From Photobacterium aquae (GTDB taxonomy: Bacteria; Pseudomonadota; Gammaproteobacteria; Enterobacterales; Vibrionaceae): 64,000 nt of DNA. The DNA lies in the NCBI RefSeq assembly GCF_001029445.1, contig NZ_LDOT01000001.1, forward strand, positions 1 to 64,000. The letters are read 5' to 3'. The number at the start of each line of letters is the position of its first letter. The stretch's first letter is position 1. Below the pieces are notes generated by a model. It ran no database searches. It was given only the letters and a program-made list of their open reading frames with translations, and was not told the DNA's origin. The position numbers were made by a program, and so were the translations under genes. Positions 57,531 to 64,000 of this stretch are shown here, in pieces.

Positions 57531-57569
57531 AAAAAGATAAAAGCCAGTGTGTTAAGACTAGCTTTTATC
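57531..57569 (-). terminator. Terminator of the small lipoprotein gene
   Basis: GATAAAAGCCAGT and ACTAGCTTTTATC form 13-base arms with one G-U-compatible mismatch around eight bases. On the minus strand it is followed by five Us. It lies 31 bases after the lipoprotein stop codon, which supports that gene being real. Confidence 0.82.
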
Positions 57570-57600
57570 GGTTGGCAAGCGTTTAGCAAGTTGCGAGCAG

Positions 57601-57741
57601 CTAATGTTTTTCACGCTGCAATGAACGATTATCATGTTTTTCCATCTGATCAGCATCAGGCTGATATGAGTTGTTATAAATTTCTGGCGTTGAACACCCG
57701 AACAAAAACAGCGCAGCTAATGATACTAAAAACACCTTCAT
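57601..57741 (-). CDS. Small lipoprotein (46 residues)
   Basis: This minus-strand gene encodes 46 residues: a short lipoprotein signal MKVFLVSLAALFLFGC with the lipobox FGC at Cys16, then about 30 mostly polar residues (STPEIYNNSYQPDADQMEKH and onward). GGGAGAG lies seven bases before the ATG, and a Rho-independent terminator follows. The mature part has no known motif; it lacks the shape of entericidins. An overlapping plus-strand frame is rejected because it lacks these signals. Its role is unknown. Confidence 0.78.
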   Translation of the reverse strand: MKVFLVSLAALFLFGCSTPEIYNNSYQPDADQMEKHDNRSLQREKH

Positions 57742-58290
57742 ATAACTCTCCCGTCTGTTTAACAACTTCAATAATAGCCTAACAAAAAATGATGTGTAAA
57801 TAGAATTAAGTCAATTATTTAATAACGACATTAAATTCCATTTTAATATAACCAATATAAACACTGAAAAATACAAGTCATAACAGACACAAAAATAAAA
57901 TCACACCCACAACAAAATCCTGTGAACTCTCATTTTATATGTTGCGTTTATTATTTTTAATTCATCATTCAGTGTGAGTCTATCTACACTCTGATAGACT
58001 ACGGCGCCATAAACCAGCGAAGGCTTTCTCTCTTCATATCTAAATCAGTTATACGCAAGTATAAAATTTGTCGGCAAACACATAACCAGCACTGTTAATT
58101 ACCTCTGTCTCGCCCCTGTACAAGTAAACCCGTCGTCTCAGATCCAACTATCCAGTCTCATCTTATTGAGTTTCACGTTATTGGCTCTCCGTAACGGTTC
58201 TTCACGCCTAATCTACTCATAAAAGCATTCTCATAAGACCCGTTGCTCTTGAGACAAATAAATATGACAACAATGGATAGGAGCCACCTC
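57742..58290. other. Non-coding interval upstream of the giant secreted protein
   Basis: These 549 bases contain no gene or clear structured RNA that I can support. The part from 57780 to 57980 is AT-rich; the rest is of average composition. It must hold the divergent promoters of the small lipoprotein and the giant protein. Confidence 0.5.
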
Positions 58291-61200
58291 ATGGTAAGGT
58301 ATTTTCAACGATACAATATGATACATGCGCTAGGTTTCGTTCTTCTGTTCAACTTATCCATTGGGAAGGCTCTAGCTGCATTTGTACCAGCCCCAAATAC
58401 CGTACAGTTTCGGCTTGAGGGCTGTAACAATGGCGGAAATATTCCACTGCTTCCCTCTGGCAATACACTGCCCAATACCGATGGAAACTTCACCTGTCAG
58501 GATCCCTCAAGCCTGGGAGGCAACGACACGCCTTATACCACAGGTAACTTGGGCAAAGGCTGGAATGAGCTTGATCTGGTTCCTCACCGATTAATAGCGA
58601 CCAACGGCAACAGTTCCGGCGCTATCACCTATGATGTCATTATTGCCGCTGATAATGCTGATAGTGGCGGTGTCATTGGTTATGATCAGATTGCCGATGT
58701 GCAAATTATCCAATCGCCCGATACCTTGAATGTTTTTTCAGATGCTTCCTGCTCGGTCACCGTTGGCGCTCAATCCATTGATAGCAGCGGTACGGTAACA
58801 GGAGGGATTGACTCGGTTATTTACCGCCAGTTAACCATTACCCAGGCAGCAAATACGACCTGTGTGATTGACTGGGCCAATCGAATAGCTATCGGGGCCA
58901 ACCAATTTTCAGGTTCATCCTTACAAGCCTATATGTTTGAATCCGAAGACTTTCAGCAAGGAAAGAAAACGGTACCCATTTCTGTAAGAGAGCTTGTCGC
59001 AGCCGGAATACGTAAAGACATGACGGCGACTCGAGGAGGCGGGCAGGTATGGAATGTTACAAAGTCAGCCACCCCATCAACCATCGATTTGGGAAACACC
59101 TGTGATACAAGCACCAGCAATTCAGCTGAAGTCACAATTCGAGTTGAGTGGAGCGTACTCCCAACGCAGGGGGATAGCGTATTAGTCATCACCAATATCT
59201 TTGCGACGAACCCTTCCGCTCGAGAGATGGCCGTTGTAATCAGCGATACCATTTTTGGCGATCCCGACGGTGCGGCGGGCGGATCCCCCATTGCCGCCTT
59301 GGATACCGTAACCTCAGGGGAAGAGACCCTGCTGCCAGGGCAAGAGAAAAAAATACTCACTCATACCTATAATGCCCCAGGAGCAGTGAGTGATTTAAGT
59401 GATACGGCCGTTGCGACATTTATTGATAAGGTCACCGGGATCGCATTTGATATTACCCCTGAAGTCAGTTTTGATTTGAACAACGACGGGCTCGGAATCC
59501 AACCATCCGGCCAAGACACCAGCACCGCAAATATTTCCGATACGGAAAAAATCACCGGGAATGGCCTTAGTTACCAAGTTGATAGCCTTGGCGGCGCTGG
59601 TGCTGACGGCTCATTCAGCAACAACTATTCCCTCGGCACACCACTGGAAGCCTCTGATCCTGATTTAGTTTGGACCTCCATGACCCAAACACAGGCCGGT
59701 TTTGCCGAATTCACCAAAACAATTACAGCGAACATCGCGACAACGTCTTCAGGCACGCTATCTGATTGGGCATTATTGACAGCGTCAGATGGCTCGCAGG
59801 CCACAAGCGGTACTCAAGATAATCCCGTGTCCATCCAAATTACCCGCTCAGCATTAATTAACCTCGATGTTGAGCTGACAGTACCGCCTTTGGTGAGCCC
59901 TGATACTTTGCAATGTACCGTAGAGATAACCAATGCCAGTAATCAAATTGTAGATACGCTTCTGTTTGAATTTTCCGGCAGCGAAAATATATTCACCAAA
60001 CAACACACATCCAACAACCTTGATCCCGAGCAGCACACTGCCACCGTGACCAGTTGTGGCGGCTTAGCTGGCGAGACCATCAAACTCGCAGATCTTACAC
60101 TGCCAGCCAATCCCACCAGCGCCGACTGTGAGGATAAAATCGCCTTTATCTTTACAACACCGGTACCGGAAGATCCCGTGCTCGTGGCCGTTGACAAAAT
60201 TACCTTACCAGAAGGAGAAGAAAACGGATGGATTATGACTCTCTCCGGCCCTGGTACGGGTGCTAACGGCATAACATTGGTTACCAGTGATTCCTCCCCC
60301 GGAAACTTTGAGTATTTCCAAGGTGCCAACGGCAACTTTGAACTGCAAAACGGTACTTATACCATCACGGAATCACCCAGAGAGGGCTGGCGCCCCGTAT
60401 CCAGCAGCGGCTGCAACTTTGACGTCGATGTTATTCGAGATGCAGGCACCACCAAGTTTTGTTCTTTCACCAATACCAAAACCGGCACAATTATTATTCA
60501 CAAACAAACAAAACCGAAATATGGCGAAGGCTTTTCATTTACCCATGACATTGACCCTAATGTAAATCCGTTCAATCTGGATCATGGCCAGTATCAACGC
60601 TTTGATGGTGTATTACCCGGCAGCTATAACATTGTAGAAACTGATCCCGGCCCGGATTACTCACTGGCTAATCTTACCTGTTCAGAATCATCAGCGATAA
60701 ACAGCCAAATTGATATCGCTTCTCGCCAAGTCAGTATCGAGCTGGAGCCCGGCGAGCTTATTGAATGTACATACACCAATGTCAAAAACGGTATGGTCAT
60801 TCTGGATAAACTGACCAACGGTTACCCGACAGAAGACCGCTGGCAATTCACACTCTCTGGTACGGGCGTCAATACCTCCGCCTTCACCCCTCCAAACAGA
60901 ATTGATTTTGCAGGAATCAAACTAAAGCCATACCATACATACACGCTGTGTGAAGTCGGGGTTCCTTATGGCTGGCAACCTGTATGGGTGGTCGATACCA
61001 ATAATGACCATTATGCCGACGAAGTACTTTTCTTTGATGTCAGAGCATCAAATTCACCGGTGAACTATAGAATCGGAGCCAGCCAAGCCTTCAACCCCGA
61101 TGCCGAGACCCAAAAGGTCGGTGAGGGCAACCTACGATCCTGCGTGAACTTTGTTGTGAAACCAGGCCAAGCGCTGTATTTTAAAGTTGATAATATTCAA

Positions 61201-61605
61201 TTCGATAAACCCAAAATTGCAGACAAGCCTGAACCAAACGAACCTTGTTACGACAAACCCGTCTACGGGCATTACCTCGGCACGGAAACGTTCCAATCCC
61301 AGAGTTATCAACTAGGCAACCACACTATCCAAAATTGTGAAATTGCAAAAGAATTGCTGGAGAAAAAAGCCCCATCTAGCAATGTTGAATACTTGGCGAC
61401 CAAACTATTCAATGCTCAGCTTCATCAACATTTTGGGTTGAAGACATGCCACAAGGCAAACAATGCCATGAAACATGCGCATGAAATGTTGCTGAAATAT
61501 CGTTACAACGGCCAAAGCCAAAGATGGGGGCTCAGGGATAGGTACCAAGCATCAAGGCTCAGTCATGATTTGGACTTATATACCGCTCAACGGCTTTGCC
61601 CATAA
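58291..61605 (+). CDS. Giant secreted protein with prealbumin-like repeats
   Basis: The 1104-residue product has a signal peptide (residues about 1-30, ending GKALA). It then has an N-terminal region with cysteine pairs (residues 30-250), a repeat-like region near 260-560, and at least two clear prealbumin-like fold domains (EDPVLVAVDKITLPEGEENGW..., GTIIIHKQTKPKYGEGFSF...) with the FCSFTNTKTG/CTYTNVKNG junctions typical of these domains. A third copy (MVILDKLTNGYPTEDRWQF) follows. The C-terminal 150 residues are charged, contain several Cys and no anchor motif. The ATG at 58291 with AGGAG upstream is chosen over TTG and ATG codons further upstream. It is probably a surface or matrix protein; the role is unknown. 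Confidence 0.85.
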   Translation: MVRYFQRYNMIHALGFVLLFNLSIGKALAAFVPAPNTVQFRLEGCNNGGNIPLLPSGNTLPNTDGNFTCQDPSSLGGNDTPYTTGNLGKGWNELDLVPHRLIATNGNSSGAITYDVIIAADNADSGGVIGYDQIADVQIIQSPDTLNVFSDASCSVTVGAQSIDSSGTVTGGIDSVIYRQLTITQAANTTCVIDWANRIAIGANQFSGSSLQAYMFESEDFQQGKKTVPISVRELVAAGIRKDMTATRGGGQVWNVTKSATPSTIDLGNTCDTSTSNSAEVTIRVEWSVLPTQGDSVLVITNIFATNPSAREMAVVISDTIFGDPDGAAGGSPIAALDTVTSGEETLLPGQEKKILTHTYNAPGAVSDLSDTAVATFIDKVTGIAFDITPEVSFDLNNDGLGIQPSGQDTSTANISDTEKITGNGLSYQVDSLGGAGADGSFSNNYSLGTPLEASDPDLVWTSMTQTQAGFAEFTKTITANIATTSSGTLSDWALLTASDGSQATSGTQDNPVSIQITRSALINLDVELTVPPLVSPDTLQCTVEITNASNQIVDTLLFEFSGSENIFTKQHTSNNLDPEQHTATVTSCGGLAGETIKLADLTLPANPTSADCEDKIAFIFTTPVPEDPVLVAVDKITLPEGEENGWIMTLSGPGTGANGITLVTSDSSPGNFEYFQGANGNFELQNGTYTITESPREGWRPVSSSGCNFDVDVIRDAGTTKFCSFTNTKTGTIIIHKQTKPKYGEGFSFTHDIDPNVNPFNLDHGQYQRFDGVLPGSYNIVETDPGPDYSLANLTCSESSAINSQIDIASRQVSIELEPGELIECTYTNVKNGMVILDKLTNGYPTEDRWQFTLSGTGVNTSAFTPPNRIDFAGIKLKPYHTYTLCEVGVPYGWQPVWVVDTNNDHYADEVLFFDVRASNSPVNYRIGASQAFNPDAETQKVGEGNLRSCVNFVVKPGQALYFKVDNIQFDKPKIADKPEPNEPCYDKPVYGHYLGTETFQSQSYQLGNHTIQNCEIAKELLEKKAPSSNVEYLATKLFNAQLHQHFGLKTCHKANNAMKHAHEMLLKYRYNGQSQRWGLRDRYQASRLSHDLDLYTAQRLCP

Positions 61606-61630
61606 ATAAAACGATAACATCAATATAAAC

Positions 61631-61667
61631 AAAAAAACCGAAGGGATAACCACCGCCTTCGATTTTT
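61631..61667 (+). terminator. Terminator of the giant protein gene
   Basis: CGAAGG and CCTTCG form a six-base stem, A-run before and T-run after; it works best for the plus strand and may also serve the convergent gene. Confidence 0.7.
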
Positions 61668-61692
61668 CATTTTTAGATAATATTAATTGCGC

Positions 61693-62127
61693 TTAATACT
61701 TGAACTCAAAACTTACCGAGCCGCTGTCTACATCTACCGTATTTTCATCGCCAAGCTCACCACCAGCTTGGACAGAAATACTAAAATCATCCGTGGCATT
61801 GAATTTCACACCGCCACCGAATTCTGTAGGATCAGTGGTATTCTTATTTTGGTAGACACTATATTTATCAACCCTATTGTTGCTTACCGGCCGGGCCCCC
61901 TCGCCAACAAACTCAACTGTCTGGCGCTGAGATTGCGAAGCATCAATAAAAATTTGCCCCAACTGACGTTTCGGTGTTGTTGTTTGAGGTAAGGATGTAT
62001 TCGGCAAGGGCTCAGTAAGCATGGGTGACGACTTATCACTCGCCAAGGATGGAACGCTGAATGCACTCACGGCAAGAACTACCAAGCCAATTCCAATAAG
62101 CCTCTGCTTTATCGATCCATTTTCCAT
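61693..62127 (-). CDS. Exported protein of unknown function
   Basis: The 144-residue product has a signal peptide (about residues 1-28, with FSVPSLAS near the end) and a mature part rich in polar residues. Its last 60 residues look like beta-strands (FGGGVKFNATDDFSISVQAGGELGDENTVDVDSGSVSFEFKY). This could be a small barrel or a fragment of one. The start is one of three tandem ATGs (62127, 62130, 62133) behind GGTGGG; 62127 has the best spacing. It is convergent with the giant secreted protein. No function is suggested. Confidence 0.65.
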   Translation of the reverse strand: MENGSIKQRLIGIGLVVLAVSAFSVPSLASDKSSPMLTEPLPNTSLPQTTTPKRQLGQIFIDASQSQRQTVEFVGEGARPVSNNRVDKYSVYQNKNTTDPTEFGGGVKFNATDDFSISVQAGGELGDENTVDVDSGSVSFEFKY

Positions 62128-62231
62128 CATCATCCCACCATTTACCGTGCTAGCAGCACTGCCCAATAACACTGACATGATGCCATACATCCTATTGGCT
62201 GTGAACTCAGTGGGAATAGATGCCTGTTTCG

Positions 62232-63359
62232 TTACGCGGGGTAAATAACCCCAAGCGATGCAAGCCGAGAAGCCCCTGTCACTTCAGGAACATTACTCGG
62301 CAACCCATGCATACGCTGGCGGGCCAGCCAGGCAAACGCCATTGCTTCCATATAATCGGGATCTACACCGGCATCACGGGTATTGGCCACCGACCAATCA
62401 GGCAAGAGTGCCGCCAAGCGAGCCATCAGCTGCGGGTTATTGCCCCCTCCGCCGCATACCAATAACTGCGGTTGTGGTCCCTCGTCAAAGAGCTGGACCT
62501 GCTCGGCAATCGTCGCGGCGGTAAATGCCAACAAAGTCGCCTGAACATCTTCCGCAGCCAGCGTTTCATCAACCGCACTTTGATACTGTACGATCTGGCT
62601 TTCCAGCCACGGCAAATTGTAGTGCTCACGACCGGTACTTTTCGGATAGGTGCGGGCAAGATAAGGATCGGCCATCAACTGTGCCAGCAATGTCTCCTGC
62701 ACATGGCCACTGGCAGCAAAAACGCCACCTTGATCATACTTCTGGCCCAGGTGCTGATACACCCAGGCATCCATCAGCATATTGCCGGGCCCGGTGTCAT
62801 AACCCAGTACCGGCATATCCGGTCGCAATACGGAAATATTGGCAATCCCACCAATATTGAGGATCACCGTTGTCGAATCACGCTGCTCAAACAGATAGCG
62901 GTGGAAGGCCGGTACCAAAGGAGCCCCCTGCCCCCCCAGAGCCATATCCTTGCGCCGAAAATCGGCTACAGTGGTGATCCCAGTTCGGGCCGCGATGATG
63001 TTGGCATCCCCCAACTGGGTCGTAAACGGCCACTGGCCATCAGGCTGATGGAAAACTGTCTGGCCATGGTTGCCGATCGCAGTGATCTGATCCGCAGCCA
63101 CATCGGTCTTTTCAAGCAGGTATAGTATCGCATCGGCAAATAACTGGCCCAGCTGGTGGTCCAGCTCGCCTATCTGCTTGAGTGTTGTCGGCTGTCCAAT
63201 ACAGACATCCAGCAGTGCTGCCTTAAGGGGATCGGGCATCGGGAAATCCACAGAAGCCAATAGTTCAACCTTCTGCGCCTGATCCATCGCAACCAGAGCA
63301 ACATCCACACCATCAAGACTGGTGCCCGACATTACCCCAATATACAGTTCCCGTGCCAT
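62232..63359 (-). CDS. anmK: Anhydro-N-acetylmuramic acid kinase AnmK
   Basis: The 375-residue kinase opens and phosphorylates 1,6-anhydro-N-acetylmuramic acid to MurNAc-6-phosphate in cell wall recycling. The N-terminal phosphate motif GVMSGTSLDGVD is intact, along with GNHGQTVFHQP, LNIGGIANIS and LVCGGGGNNP. Length matches E. coli AnmK (369). The start at ATG 63359 fits family length; longer frames upstream are not conserved. It is 40 bases after the M23 peptidase gene on the same strand and probably cotranscribed, which links wall cutting to wall recycling. Confidence 0.96.
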   Translation of the reverse strand: MARELYIGVMSGTSLDGVDVALVAMDQAQKVELLASVDFPMPDPLKAALLDVCIGQPTTLKQIGELDHQLGQLFADAILYLLEKTDVAADQITAIGNHGQTVFHQPDGQWPFTTQLGDANIIAARTGITTVADFRRKDMALGGQGAPLVPAFHRYLFEQRDSTTVILNIGGIANISVLRPDMPVLGYDTGPGNMLMDAWVYQHLGQKYDQGGVFAASGHVQETLLAQLMADPYLARTYPKSTGREHYNLPWLESQIVQYQSAVDETLAAEDVQATLLAFTAATIAEQVQLFDEGPQPQLLVCGGGGNNPQLMARLAALLPDWSVANTRDAGVDPDYMEAMAFAWLARQRMHGLPSNVPEVTGASRLASLGVIYPA

Positions 63360-63399
63360 ACCATCTCCAAAGCGGCTACGATTGCCGACAATCATTAAA

Positions 63400-64000
63400 T
63401 TACAACCTTGAGGTCGCCACCATAGGCAATGCCTTAAGGCCACTCCCCCCGCTTTTAGCCGTCTGAATCGGATCCCTTTTCGGTTCAGCCGACTCAATCG
63501 CATCCAGTGCCTCGACCTGTACCGCCTGAGTCAGTTTAACCTGCATGGTAACGACACGGCCGACCATATCAAGCAATGACGTCCACTGTACCGTTTTTTC
63601 CTTTTCAAACAAGCTGTCGAAATTATCCGGCGTCCACTCGACAAACGAACGAGGGTTAAGAGCGCGGCCCAAGAAGCGCAGCTCATAGTGCAAATGGGGG
63701 CCCGTCGACAATCCAGTGTTACCCGTCCAGCCCAGAAGATCCCCCTTGTGGACAAACTGACCTGACTTCACATTGAACTTCTTCATATGGGAATAACTGG
63801 TCGCAAAACCAAATGAATGGTTGAGCTTAAGGAAGTTTCCCGAGCCTTTGTTGCTTGGGCGGGTCACCTCCACCACGCCGTCGGCCGGTGAGAAAATTTC
63901 CGTGCCGATATTAGCGGCGAAATCCAGACCCAGATGACGCTTGCGCTTACCCGTAACCGGGTGGATCCGAACTCCGTATTGAGACGACATACGGGTGCCC
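63400..64000 (-). CDS. M23-family metallopeptidase (5' end outside the window)
   Basis: The visible 199 residues are the C-terminal part of a lysostaphin-type M23 endopeptidase, cut by the window edge. Coding continues upstream of the apparent ATG at 63990, since GTRMSSQYGVRIHPVTGKRKRHLGLDFAA is one unbroken motif. Zinc ligands are His and Asp of RHLGLDFA and the final His of HLHYEL. Such enzymes cut peptidoglycan cross-links. AnmK follows 40 bases downstream. Membrane or periplasmic location cannot be decided from the visible part. Confidence 0.9.
   Translation of the reverse strand, partial: GTRMSSQYGVRIHPVTGKRKRHLGLDFAANIGTEIFSPADGVVEVTRPSNKGSGNFLKLNHSFGFATSYSHMKKFNVKSGQFVHKGDLLGWTGNTGLSTGPHLHYELRFLGRALNPRSFVEWTPDNFDSLFEKEKTVQWTSLLDMVGRVVTMQVKLTQAVQVEALDAIESAEPKRDPIQTAKSGGSGLKALPMVATSRL

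Noticed and set aside
57525..57782. Plus-strand frame of 85 codons opposite the small lipoprotein
   Set aside because: It covers the lipoprotein gene and its terminator on the other strand, has no recognisable domain, and its base pattern is explained by the minus-strand gene.

Overview
This is a chromosomal segment of a marine gamma-proteobacterium, most likely a Photobacterium or a close Vibrionaceae relative. The evidence is roughly even base composition, an OmpU-like porin, a NutA-type 5'-nucleotidase lipoprotein, a GH18 chitinase, a riboswitch-controlled NhaC-type lysine transporter, and malI-malXY and norR-norVW loci. The genus is inferred from gene content and was not tested by a search. 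I see no prophage, integrase, insertion sequence or CRISPR array.

Layout. 0-8.7 kb: tRNA-Asp and tRNA-Ser, then small regulatory and metabolic genes (DUF4336, a winged-helix protein, DM13, a LysR/PACE-efflux divergent pair, a second-type tyrS, an Asp/Glu racemase, a cyclase, a GNAT enzyme and a MerR-methyltransferase fusion). 8.9-12.5 kb: a GH63-type glucosidase lipoprotein and a helix-turn-helix regulator. 12.9-23.8 kb: the most unusual part, a decayed gene copy followed by a DUF4132 giant protein, a MoxR AAA+ ATPase, a DUF5682 protein, a vWA protein, a double-SWIM protein and a small orphan protein. This matches the poorly understood E. coli yehI-yehL-yehM-yehP-yehQ set. 23.9-32.1 kb: EptA-type lipid A modification, DbpA, envelope proteins, and a diguanylate cyclase behind a perfect FNR-like box. 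32.3-41 kb: lysine riboswitch and transporter, chitinase, YqfB, and an NRAMP-fold transporter without metal ligands. 40.4-49.7 kb: malI-malX-malY with three operator-like palindromes, then norR/norVW with NorR sites and a sigma-54 promoter, then a YeaR-like DUF1971 gene. 49.7-64 kb: envelope genes (PAP2 plus beta-barrel, KdgM-type porin, NutA, general porin, a 46-residue lipoprotein, a giant prealbumin-like secreted protein), then anmK and a truncated M23 peptidase.

How it works together. Several units read as responses to environment: nitric oxide detoxification (NorR, NorV, NorW and perhaps the DUF1971 protein), chitin and glycan use (GH18, GH63, MalX/MalY, KdgM), surface remodelling (EptA, PAP2-barrel, porins, AnmK/M23 wall turnover) and possible oxygen-linked c-di-GMP signalling. 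The MoxR/vWA block pairs an AAA+ motor with a MIDAS adaptor and is the best candidate for an incompletely described system. Its ATP-dependent remodelling role is inferred from family knowledge of MoxR-vWA pairs such as RavA-ViaA and CbbQ-CbbO.
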